From: Nonomuraea sp. SYSU D8015
GTDB taxonomy: Bacteria > Actinomycetota > Actinomycetes > Streptosporangiales > Streptosporangiaceae
Length of the DNA stretch: 42,994 nucleotides
NCBI RefSeq assembly: GCF_008065375.1
Contig: NZ_VJYI01000043.1
Location: forward strand, 1-42,994
Direction of reading: 5' to 3'
In this document: positions 16,604-24,345 of the stretch, one piece after another
How positions within the stretch are numbered: the first letter of the stretch is position 1
How the letters are laid out: each line of letters opens with the position of its first letter
Made by a program: the position numbers and the translations under genes
Notes under the pieces: model-generated
Told to the model about the DNA's origin: nothing
The model's database searches: none
The model's input: only the letters and a program-made list of their open reading frames with translations

Positions 16604-17265
16604 TCCATGTGTGCCACGATCGCACGGCGGAAGAGGAGGTATGCCTGCGGGAAGCCCCGCTTGGGATCTTCCTCCGGGGAAACGACTAGCCTTGCTACCT
16701 CTGTAAGCCCGGTACCTAGGAGCAGTTCGGCAATGCGGTCAGGCGAATACCTGTAGGCGAGTGACACAGCGTGGTCGAATGACTCGGCCAGCTTGGTGGC
16801 ATCGTCGTAGGCCGGGAAGCCGAGCAGCAGATGGCCCCCGGGCGCGAGCACGCGGTGGAACTCGGCGAACGTTGCGGAGAGCCGTTCGGGCGGGGTGTGG
16901 ATGATGGAGTAGTTGGCGAGGACACCGGCCAGAGCAGCGTCCTCGACCTTGAGAGCATCCATCACTCCGACCTCGAAGCGCAGTTCCGGATGCAGGCTCC
17001 GAGCCAGCCCGATCATCTCCGGCGACAGGTCCACACCGAAGGCGGTCACGCCGAGGGAATGTAGATGAGCGGTGACATGGCCGGGGCCGCATCCCACGTC
17101 TGCCACCAAGCCGCCGCCGTGGGCTTGGATCAGCCCGACGAAAACGGGGATCATTGCATGGTTGAATGGGTTGGCGCGGTAACGCTCAGGGATGTCCTCG
17201 GCATAGCGAGGAGCGACGGCGTCGTACGCTGCGCGGGTGGCGGTGAGAAAGTCCGGCTTCGTCAT
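16600..17265 (-). CDS. Class I SAM-dependent methyltransferase
   Basis: 221 aa, cytosolic. The SAM-binding motif I VADVGCGPGHVT is at about residues 54-65, motif II-like GVDLSPEMIGLAR at about 75-87, and a motif III-like region LAPGGHLLLGFPAY. This is a Methyltransf_11/25-type fold of the UbiE-like group. The substrate is unknown; members act on small molecules. The reading frame starts at ATG 17265 and is followed by a coupled small gene. No partner pathway genes are nearby, so it may be plasmid cargo. Confidence 0.9.
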   Translation of the reverse strand: MTKPDFLTATRAAYDAVAPRYAEDIPERYRANPFNHAMIPVFVGLIQAHGGGLVADVGCGPGHVTAHLHSLGVTAFGVDLSPEMIGLARSLHPELRFEVGVMDALKVEDAALAGVLANYSIIHTPPERLSATFAEFHRVLAPGGHLLLGFPAYDDATKLAESFDHAVSLAYRYSPDRIAELLLGTGLTEVARLVVSPEEDPKRGFPQAYLLFRRAIVAHME

Positions 17266-17699
17266 AAGCAGTCATGTTAGGGCCTGGCTGGCAGATCATG
17301 ATCTTGTTTCCCTACATCTGACGGCCGCGAGACGACGATCGAACGGCGTAGTCGATGAGGTCCCTCACTCCAACGAGGCAGAACGCCAATCGCGACCAAC
17401 ATGACAAGATCAACGATCAACTGCCAACTTCATGACACCATGCATGAGTAATTGCCAACTTCGGTGAGCAACGACACTTTGCCTGATTCCCAATATGCGA
17501 TCTTGGCAGAAACGATCTTCCTGTGGTGCATGCTGCCCGGCGAACGCGTGACCCGGAAGGGGAATCCATCCAGGAGGGGGCCGCGCGACTCCTCGGCAGT
17601 CTCAGCGGCTTCTGGAGCTTTAGGCGAGGGACAACTCGTCCAGGTGTATGCCTTGCGTCGCCGCCAGGGACAAAGAAGCTGGGCAGCAAGGGTTGTGCC
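17266..17699. promoter_or_regulatory. Intergenic region with repeated TGCCAACTTC motif
   Basis: No gene is supported. TGCCAACTTC occurs at 17422-17431 and 17453-17462. TGACAAGATC at 17402-17411 reappears inverted at 34849-34858. A TCATG/CATGA inverted pair lies between the two copies. This may be the promoter and operator for the methyltransferase unit; it also contains the 3' end of the T4SS operon transcript. Confidence 0.45.
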
Positions 17700-18824
17700 T
17701 CAGATCGTGGATGCCGCTTGTGTAGTCTGCCGAACGGATGCCTGGTCATCGGGCGCCTGGTATGCCGCGCTGTAGCGGCGGTGACGCCGTTGGAGATCGT
17801 CCACCTGAGAGGCCGCCAGGTGCAGGATCTGCGACGTGGGCACGCTGTGATCGGCGAGTGCCGCGGTGAGTGTGCCAGCGATGGTGGCGGCATGTTCCAG
17901 AGTTGCGGCCTGTTGGATCTCGGCGGCTAAGACGGAGGCCACGTCAAGGGGAATCCGGTCGAAGCGGCGGAAGAAGTCTTTGCTGCTCACGTCGCCGGCG
18001 TCAAGGATCTGCGCCCGGCGTCCAGCCCACATCACGGTGAGAACGTCGATGGGTGTGCCGCTCTCGTGCATCGAGAGCAGCAGGTCGTAGAGCTGGCCCG
18101 CGAAGGGTGTGGCGAAATCGGTTCTGTGCAGGAACGTTGCAACTTCGGGGATGTCGTTCGGGCAGTTGATCAAGAGGGTGAGGAGCCGATCATCTTGGTC
18201 GATGCGTTCAGGGGATGGGGTTGATACTGGTGTTGCGGTTTGGACGCTGGTTGGTTCCCCGTGGGACAGAGTGCGTGTCTTGAGCTGACTGGCCAGATAG
18301 CCGATGTTCGTAGCAGCGTCGAGTACTTCGGACAGATGGCCACGGCCGTCCTTGATGACTTCGATGGTCTCGGCCAGCCGGTGGGTGTAGCGGGCTACGG
18401 CGCGGCGGGCGTCGGCTTGCACGACCATGTGCCCGTAGGCGACGGCATGATCTGGCTGAGGGCAGACGTGCATGAGGGTGTGGAGTTGGGGGGCGTCGAT
18501 GCCGTACGGAGCGAGGCGCTCATAGACGTCCATGGCAAGTTGCTTGAAGGAGATGGTCGGCTGGGCGGTGATGAGCTCGTCGATAGTCTTGAAGATCAGT
18601 TGATGGTGTGCTCCGAAGAAGTCAGAGGCACGAAGCCACGGCTTGACCTCTTGCAGTTGCTCTGGCTGAAGGAGCAGGGCACCGAGCAGGGCCTGCTCGG
18701 TGCGGGTGTCGAGCCAGGTGGCCGCCACTTGGTCGGCGGCCTGCTGGACCAGCGTGGCGATGTCATGGGGAGAGGAGGGGGCATGCGGCGTGGGGCTGTG
18801 GGCAGCCACTCCGGGCTCGGTCAT
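17700..18824 (-). CDS. Double DnaB N-terminal-domain protein 2 (no helicase motor)
   Basis: 374 aa from ATG 18824, with AAGGAG 7 nt upstream. Two copies of the DnaB_N helical domain are visible. The first, at about 38-150, has EQALLGALLLQPEQLQEVKP and RASDFFGAHHQLIFKTIDEL. The second, at about 228-350, has LLTLLINCPNDIPEV and RTDFATPFAGQLYDLLLSMH. In replicative helicases this domain trimerises and contacts primase. Here the RecA-like ATPase with Walker motifs is absent. It is last in the T4SS operon, 51 nt after its paralogue. A role in handling transferred DNA or recruiting replication proteins to the channel is inference. Confidence 0.8.
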   Translation of the reverse strand: MTEPGVAAHSPTPHAPSSPHDIATLVQQAADQVAATWLDTRTEQALLGALLLQPEQLQEVKPWLRASDFFGAHHQLIFKTIDELITAQPTISFKQLAMDVYERLAPYGIDAPQLHTLMHVCPQPDHAVAYGHMVVQADARRAVARYTHRLAETIEVIKDGRGHLSEVLDAATNIGYLASQLKTRTLSHGEPTSVQTATPVSTPSPERIDQDDRLLTLLINCPNDIPEVATFLHRTDFATPFAGQLYDLLLSMHESGTPIDVLTVMWAGRRAQILDAGDVSSKDFFRRFDRIPLDVASVLAAEIQQAATLEHAATIAGTLTAALADHSVPTSQILHLAASQVDDLQRRHRRYSAAYQAPDDQASVRQTTQAASTI

Positions 18825-18875
18825 GCCCTTTCTCCTTGGTACAGATCCGACGGGGCCTGATGGACGCGAAGCGCA

Positions 18876-20039
18876 TCAGGGTGCGGCGCTCGCCGGGGCG
18901 GTGCGTTGCTGTGGGGTCGCGGGGGTCGGGCCGGGATCGGGCGGAGTGTAGACGTGGGTGTCCCCTGCGGTGATCTGGCGGGAGGTGGTGTAGCGGCTGA
19001 CGGTCGCCTCGATCTGGGTGAGCGCGGTGATGGCGGTGCCGAGGGCTTCGTCGGCGCGGCCGCGGGTGACCTCGTCGATGAGCTGCTCGACGTGTGTGTT
19101 CACGGCGGCGACGAGGGCCGGTTCGATCACTTCGCGGGCGAGGATGACGGCTGCTGGGGCCTCTTCCTTGCAGGCGGTGATGAAGCGGTCGGCGGCTGCC
19201 CCGTCGATGGGTTGGTGGCGATGAGCTTCGTAGAGAACGGTGATCGCGTCGATGGGTTCGGCACGGGTGGTGAGCGCCAGCAGGGCCTCGTAGAAGGCGG
19301 CAGCGTGTGGAGTGGTGAAATCTTCGGGGCGGAGCCACTGTGTCTCGACGAGCTGTTGAGGGTCTTGAACGAGGGAGGCCAGGAGTTGGAGCTCGCGTTG
19401 CTCGCTTTCGCTCGCGCGGGCGGGGCGGCGCATCCAGTTGGGCAGCATGTCGGTCAGGCGTGATCGGGCCTGGGAGGTGGTGGCGGTGCTGTCCTCGGCT
19501 TGATGCTGCCGCTCGCCGCTCGGTGGTGCGGCGGCGTGTGCTTCTTCGGCTTCCCCGGGGCCGGGTGGTCCCAGTTGCTGCCAGCGTTGGGCCAGGTTGT
19601 GCAGCGTTTCGCGCATCTGGTCGATTTGTTGCTGGGTTTGGGCCAGGCGCTGCGGTGTGGCCCCGGCGAATTCGGCGGCGATGCGCTGCGCGTGGGTGAT
19701 GATGGCGCGTCGGTGGTCTCCCTCCATGACCATGAGGGCGTAGCGGAGTGCCTGATCGGGGGCCTGTGTGCTGGCGGCGAGCTGCTCCAGCCACCGTCGG
19801 TCGTGTCCGGTTTGCGTGGCGTGCTGAAGGATGGTCGTGTGGAAGGCGTTCCAGCCGTCGATGGTGTTGAGGTCGTTGTTTTTGGCGGCCTCGATCAGTG
19901 CGTGGTAGAGCATGCGATGGGCGGCGAGGCCGAAGTCGACGGCCCGCAGGCCGGCCAGCTGTTCCACGTCGCGGATTTGGCGTGGGTCGCGCAATAGGGA
20001 GCCCAGCAGGGCACGCTCGGCGTATTCGTCGGGGGTCAC
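18876..20039 (-). CDS. Double DnaB N-terminal-domain protein 1 (no helicase motor)
   Basis: 387 aa from GTG 20039, 3 nt after the previous stop. Domain one (about 5-115) has AERALLGSLLRDPRQIRDVE and VDFGLAAHRMLYHALIEA. A helical, Gln-rich linker follows (about 115-205), then domain two at about 212-320 with LLASLVQDPQQLVETQWL and PEDFTTPHAAAFYEALLAL. The tail is Pro/Thr-rich. Like the next gene, it lacks any Walker A or B motif, so it is not a helicase itself. Both proteins may associate with each other or with the host DnaB through the N-domain collar (inference). Confidence 0.82.
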   Translation of the reverse strand: MTPDEYAERALLGSLLRDPRQIRDVEQLAGLRAVDFGLAAHRMLYHALIEAAKNNDLNTIDGWNAFHTTILQHATQTGHDRRWLEQLAASTQAPDQALRYALMVMEGDHRRAIITHAQRIAAEFAGATPQRLAQTQQQIDQMRETLHNLAQRWQQLGPPGPGEAEEAHAAAPPSGERQHQAEDSTATTSQARSRLTDMLPNWMRRPARASESEQRELQLLASLVQDPQQLVETQWLRPEDFTTPHAAAFYEALLALTTRAEPIDAITVLYEAHRHQPIDGAAADRFITACKEEAPAAVILAREVIEPALVAAVNTHVEQLIDEVTRGRADEALGTAITALTQIEATVSRYTTSRQITAGDTHVYTPPDPGPTPATPQQRTAPASAAP

Positions 20040-20042
20040 GGG

Positions 20043-20957
20043 TTAGCTCCCCTCGGGTGTGTCGGATGGGCGCGGCACATCGAAGGTGAGGGCGATTTGA
20101 TCGGGGCCGGGCGCGGGCGGAGCGGACTTGGGGGTCTGCCTGCGCGCGCGATGCCGGGCGAGCGCGGCCTCGGCGGCGTTCCACCGGGCCAGCCGTTCGT
20201 CGAGGTCCTCGGTCATGGCTCGGTCGAGGACGCGCACCCAGAGGTTGCCGTCGCCGAGCCACCAGGAACCGTCGTGGCGGACTGCGGGCGCGCCGCCGAG
20301 CTGGGTGGCGTCGCCGGCGTCGAGGAGTTGCTGCATCTGGGCGTGCTCGAGGACGAAGCCTTGCGGTTGTGCCGGGGGCAGGGTGGTGGGCGGTCCTGAC
20401 ATGGCGGAGTTCCTTTGCGCGGCGTCGGTGGGTGGGGCGGCTTGGAAGGCGTAGATGGCGGCAGGAGCCTGGGACCAGGCGCTAGTGGTGAGCCAGGTGT
20501 CGAACTCTTCGAACGGCTGGGCACCGCGTTGATCGTCATGGCTGCGGTGCACGCAGGCGCCCGGGTAGCCGAGGTTGGCGGCGTGCCGGTCGAGCGCGTC
20601 GTAGAAGGAGATAAGGGGCAGTTCGCTGTCGGAGGCGTGGACGCGTACCCATTCGGCGTACAGGGCGGTTAAACGATCCAGCGGCCCCGGGTGCATGTAC
20701 CAGCACTTGGGGATCTTTTCCGGCAGGTCTAAGGGTGGTTCGGTGTGGCGGGCGCACATCCATTCGACCCAGGCCCGCAGCCGGATGAGTCCGGCGCGTC
20801 GCTCTGCCGGTGACAGGGCCTCCCAGATCCAGCGAAGCGGCTGGTGCTCCCCCGCGTCCGGCGGCGCCTCAGTCGATGCGGGAGCAGCACCGGGCGGGGA
20901 GGTGTCCGATGGTGTGCTGCCGCGGGTGGCCGGCGGGGTGGGGATGAAGGTGCTCAT
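20043..20957 (-). CDS. DUF4913-like conjugation-operon protein
   Basis: 304 aa from ATG 20957, overlapping the coupling-protein stop by one base (TGATG). The open frame continues upstream only as an antisense shadow of that gene. A disordered Pro/Thr N terminus (about 1-40) leads to a Trp-rich helical region (RAWVEWMCARHTEPPLDLPE, then CWYMHPGPLDRLTALYAEWV) that resembles DUF4913. A second block follows (HDGSWWLGDGNLWVRVLDRA). A Met within (MSGPPTTLP) leaves open that two proteins were fused. The function of DUF4913 is unknown; it often occurs in actinobacterial transfer loci. Confidence 0.65.
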   Translation of the reverse strand: MSTFIPTPPATRGSTPSDTSPPGAAPASTEAPPDAGEHQPLRWIWEALSPAERRAGLIRLRAWVEWMCARHTEPPLDLPEKIPKCWYMHPGPLDRLTALYAEWVRVHASDSELPLISFYDALDRHAANLGYPGACVHRSHDDQRGAQPFEEFDTWLTTSAWSQAPAAIYAFQAAPPTDAAQRNSAMSGPPTTLPPAQPQGFVLEHAQMQQLLDAGDATQLGGAPAVRHDGSWWLGDGNLWVRVLDRAMTEDLDERLARWNAAEAALARHRARRQTPKSAPPAPGPDQIALTFDVPRPSDTPEGS

Positions 20958-22672
20958 CACCTTGCCCCTTGCTCGCGGGAGATGTGCGGGGTGAGCGCGA
21001 CGAGGGCGGGATCGTCCAGCACGCTGCGCATGCGGATGCGCATGGGCGCCAGGTTGTCGTATTGCAGGATGGCGTTCCACGCGGGGAGTTGCTGCAGGGC
21101 GTGGATCGGGGCGAGCTCGTCTTTTTGCAGGTTGCTGGAGGAGGTCTGGCGGCCGTCGTTGCCGATGCTGAAGCTGGGCCGGTCGACCTGCGCCTGGCCG
21201 AGCATGCGGGAGAAGTACTCCAAGGTCTTCATGTCGGCGCAGCCGGGTAGCAGCATGCGGAGCTTGGACTGGCTCAAGATGGTGCCCGCCTGGTCTTGGC
21301 CGTAGCGGGTCTGCAGCTGGCCGAGGTCGTGCCAGACGGTCAGCAGCTGGATGCCCATGCCGCGGGCGGTGGTCAGCAGCGTGGGCAGGCCGGGGTAGCG
21401 GAAGACATTGCCGGCCTCGTCGAGGTTGAGCAGCAGGCGGGGGTTGAGCGGGCCGTCCTTTTCGTAGCGGCGTTCGGCGGCGTAGATGATGGAGGCGATC
21501 AAGGACGTGAACATCGGCGCGAGCGGCTCGGCCTGGCTGGGTGGGGCGACGATGCAAACGGTGCCGCATTGGTCCAGCACGTCCTCGGCGGTGAAGTCGC
21601 TGCCGGAGGCGCTGTGCCGGACGCGGGGGTTGTCGTAGGCGTCGACGATCACGCTGGCGGTGAAGAGGATCGATCCGATGCCGTCGGGGTGCAGCCGCCA
21701 CACCGAGTCGTAATTGTCGGCCATCTGCTCAAAACCGTGCTCGAGCAAGATGGCACGTACGTCGCGCCTTACGTCTTGGCCGTCGAGGCACCAGCGGTAG
21801 AACTTGGCGATGCCGCCGCCGGACAGGTTGGCCGCGAGCAGGACCGGCCCCACCAGGGCGCGGGCTTTGAGCGCCCAGGAGCGGGCGCGCACGTCCTCCA
21901 GCAGGCCGGATGCCTCGCATTGCCAACGCGCCATGCGTCCGGCGCTCTCTTCGCAGGTGGCATAGGTGACCGGGGACCAGCGCGCGGTGGGCATGTCGTG
22001 CAGACCTTCGGGGGCGATGATCCACACCGGGCCCAGGCGCTGGCGGGCTTTGATGATCCATCGCAGGTCGGGGCCTTTGGCGGTGCTGATGACGCACGGG
22101 CCCTGCCAGTCCAGCGCGGTGGGAACCACCAGGCCCAGCGTCTTGCCCGAGCCGTTGGTGCCGAACACGGTGGCGGAGATGCAGTCCGCGCCCGCCAGAA
22201 GCCGTCCGCTGGTCATGCTACGGCCGGCGACGATGCGTCCGGCGCGCTGGTCGGCGGCCTCGGGCACCGTGATCTGCTTTTCGGCGGCCGCATCAGCCCA
22301 GGAGGCACTGGTGTGGGTGCGCGGGGCGCGGCGGCGGCGCCAGCGGCGCAGCGCCCACCCGGTCGCGGTGACGGCGGCCGCGTGCAGGGCCACCAGCAGG
22401 GGCCAGAACAGTCCGGCCGGTGGTGGGCGTAGGTCGGTGACGCGCTGCCAGGAGGCGCCGGCATCCAGGCTGGTGAGCAGGTGAGCGGTGAAGGGCACCG
22501 CGTCGGGGAAGGAGGCCAGGGGCAGGCCTGCGCCGGACAGCAGTAGTGCCAGGGCGGCGGCCGCCCAGGTGAGGTAGGCCGCGGCCAGAGCGCCGCCGAT
22601 CAGAGCGAACAGTAGGTAGATCGGCTCACTGGCGAGGCTGTCGCCGCTGGGGGAAGAGCTGGTGGTGGTCAT
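20957..22672 (-). CDS. VirD4/TraG-like type IV coupling protein
   Basis: 571 aa from ATG 22672, which overlaps the VirB4-like stop (ATGA). Two N-terminal TM segments (about 17-48 and 87-108) anchor it. The Walker A motif GTNGSGKT is at 171-178 and a Walker B LLLNLDEAG ends in Asp418-Glu419. The C-terminal AAD and RecA core (TLLTTARGMGIQLLTVWHDL) matches T4SS conjugative DNA-transfer ATPases. It should hexamerise at the membrane, bring the DNA substrate to the channel and help pump it. It is distinct from the FtsK-like TraB of many Streptomyces plasmids, so transfer here is of the multi-protein T4SS type. Confidence 0.92.
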   Translation of the reverse strand: MTTTSSSPSGDSLASEPIYLLFALIGGALAAAYLTWAAAALALLLSGAGLPLASFPDAVPFTAHLLTSLDAGASWQRVTDLRPPPAGLFWPLLVALHAAAVTATGWALRRWRRRRAPRTHTSASWADAAAEKQITVPEAADQRAGRIVAGRSMTSGRLLAGADCISATVFGTNGSGKTLGLVVPTALDWQGPCVISTAKGPDLRWIIKARQRLGPVWIIAPEGLHDMPTARWSPVTYATCEESAGRMARWQCEASGLLEDVRARSWALKARALVGPVLLAANLSGGGIAKFYRWCLDGQDVRRDVRAILLEHGFEQMADNYDSVWRLHPDGIGSILFTASVIVDAYDNPRVRHSASGSDFTAEDVLDQCGTVCIVAPPSQAEPLAPMFTSLIASIIYAAERRYEKDGPLNPRLLLNLDEAGNVFRYPGLPTLLTTARGMGIQLLTVWHDLGQLQTRYGQDQAGTILSQSKLRMLLPGCADMKTLEYFSRMLGQAQVDRPSFSIGNDGRQTSSSNLQKDELAPIHALQQLPAWNAILQYDNLAPMRIRMRSVLDDPALVALTPHISREQGAR

Positions 22673-24345
22673 GGGTTCCTCTGCGCGGCGGCGGGAGCGG
22701 ATGGGTTGGCCGCGTCAGGTACGTCGGCCACGCGAGGCGCGCCCGGGGCGTCGGATGCGCCGGGGGCGTCGGCACGCGAACCGTTCAAGGCAGGCCCGGT
22801 CCCGGCGGCGTTGTGCTGATCGGGCTGCGGGCCGGCTGGAGGACCCGCTTCGGAGTCGGTGTGCGGGTCGGTGTGGGTGAAGCGGGCCTCGGCGCTGCTG
22901 CGGATGTGCTGCACCAGCGCGGTGCGATGATCCTGGATCTTCCACAGGGCCACGCCTGGGCGCAGGTCGCGCAGCAGGTGTTGCTCGGTTTCATTCAGGC
23001 CGAAGTATTGGGCGCACAGCGGCAGCTGCTGGGGTTTTTGCTTGTAGAGGATCACCGTTCCGGTGTCGGCGATCAAGCTCAGCGCCAGGGCCTCGTGTTC
23101 GCCGGACAGGATGTCGATGGGCTGGTGGAAGACGAGCCAGTTGCTGGCCAGGTACTGTCTCGACAGTTTCCGCATGGACTGGTACCAGCGCAGGGTGCCG
23201 AGGGTGAGGTCGGCCCAGGCCTCATCGGCGATCACATACCGGCGGCGGCCGTCGTGCCGGGCCAGCGCCGAGTGCAGCCAGGAGGTGGCGCAGATGCGTA
23301 CCAGCGGCAGGGCGGAGCGCCGCATCTCCATGATCTTGGACAGGTTGACGACGATGAACCTGCTGTCGGGGCCAACGTCGATGTTGGTGTGGGTGTCGAA
23401 CATGCCGCGCAAGTCGCCGTCCAGCAGCCGCTGCAGGCCCATAATCAAGTCGGCCGTCTTCTCGCGCAGCTCGCCACGGTCGACGGGCAGCGCGTCGACC
23501 AGGCGCGGGGTCGGGTGCAGCATCGCGTCGATCACCTCCGGCAGCAGCGGCACCCGCGGCCGCCGGCCCGGCTGCAGCAGGGCGGCCGCCGTGTCCGTCG
23601 TGTTGGCGCCGGTGCTCGCGGTGGGCTGCAGGGTCGCGTCGGTGACCTCCGCGATGGCGATCTTGCACAGTGACAGCTCCGCTTGGCTGAGCGGCCGATC
23701 CAGCACGGCGGTGGATAGCGCCGTCAGCATGGCCAGTTGCCGTTCGGCGACGTCGTCGGCGGCGTCGCGCTCGTGGCCCGGGTCAAAGGGGTTGAGCCGG
23801 GCGGGCAGGCCTGGGCCCAGATAGATGGGGTCGACGCCGAGGTGGGCGGCCAGGTCGGAGTACTCGGACTTGACGTCGGTCACGAACGCGTCCCGGCCGA
23901 ACTCGTGCCCACGGGCAATCATGGTTTTGACCAGGGTGGACTTGCGGGAGCCGATCTCGCCGAACACGATCGCGTTGGGGTTGCTGATCAGCCCGTGTTC
24001 GTACCATTCCCAGGGGTCGGCGCAGAAGGCGCTGCCGGACAGCAGGTTGTGGCCGACCAGCGGGCCAAGTGCGCCGAAGCCGGAGTCGGCCATCCACGGG
24101 TAGAGGACCTGCAGCACGTCGCTGGTGGCGCGGTGCGGCGGCAGGTGCAGGCGGCGCAGCTGGCGGCCTGACATCGGGCGCAGTTCGCCGTCCCCCCAGA
24201 TGCCCGGGATCGGCTCGGCGCCGGGTGTGCGCGGCCGGGCGATGGCGCGACGGCGGGCCGGCGTGCCGGTGGCGGCGATCGCGGTGCGGGTGACGGCGGC
24301 CACCGGCCCGGCCTGGTCTCTTCGTCGCCGCCGCAACCAGCTCAT
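22669..24345 (-). CDS. VirB4-like conjugation ATPase
   Basis: 558 aa from ATG 24345, overlapping the previous stop (ATGA); the longer open frame upstream is a shadow. A basic N terminus is followed by the P-loop NPNAIVFGEIGSRKSTLVKT. The Walker A is GEIGSRKS at 129-136, where the glycine usually before Lys is Arg134. Walker B is RRRYVIADEAW with Asp374-Glu375, and the family's QYFGLNETEQHLLRDL follows near residue 480. The C-terminal ~70 residues are Pro/Ala-rich and disordered. It powers assembly of, or substrate transfer through, the T4SS channel. The N-terminal domain usual in VirB4 appears to be encoded by the preceding gene. Confidence 0.9.
   Translation of the reverse strand: MSWLRRRRRDQAGPVAAVTRTAIAATGTPARRRAIARPRTPGAEPIPGIWGDGELRPMSGRQLRRLHLPPHRATSDVLQVLYPWMADSGFGALGPLVGHNLLSGSAFCADPWEWYEHGLISNPNAIVFGEIGSRKSTLVKTMIARGHEFGRDAFVTDVKSEYSDLAAHLGVDPIYLGPGLPARLNPFDPGHERDAADDVAERQLAMLTALSTAVLDRPLSQAELSLCKIAIAEVTDATLQPTASTGANTTDTAAALLQPGRRPRVPLLPEVIDAMLHPTPRLVDALPVDRGELREKTADLIMGLQRLLDGDLRGMFDTHTNIDVGPDSRFIVVNLSKIMEMRRSALPLVRICATSWLHSALARHDGRRRYVIADEAWADLTLGTLRWYQSMRKLSRQYLASNWLVFHQPIDILSGEHEALALSLIADTGTVILYKQKPQQLPLCAQYFGLNETEQHLLRDLRPGVALWKIQDHRTALVQHIRSSAEARFTHTDPHTDSEAGPPAGPQPDQHNAAGTGPALNGSRADAPGASDAPGAPRVADVPDAANPSAPAAAQRNP

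Noticed and set aside
18763..20262. 499-aa minus frame over the DnaB_N gene
   Set aside because: Arg/Pro/His-rich shadow of the gene in another frame on the same strand; the DnaB_N frame has recognisable domains.
20958..21701. N-terminal extension of the DUF4913-like gene
   Set aside because: This part of the open frame lies inside the VirD4-like gene and is low-complexity Arg/Pro text; ATG 20957 with TGATG coupling is a better start.
21296..23673. Plus-strand frames of 378 and 286 aa opposite the VirD4/VirB4 genes
   Set aside because: Gly/Val/Gln-rich antisense translations of conserved ATPase genes; no start signals.
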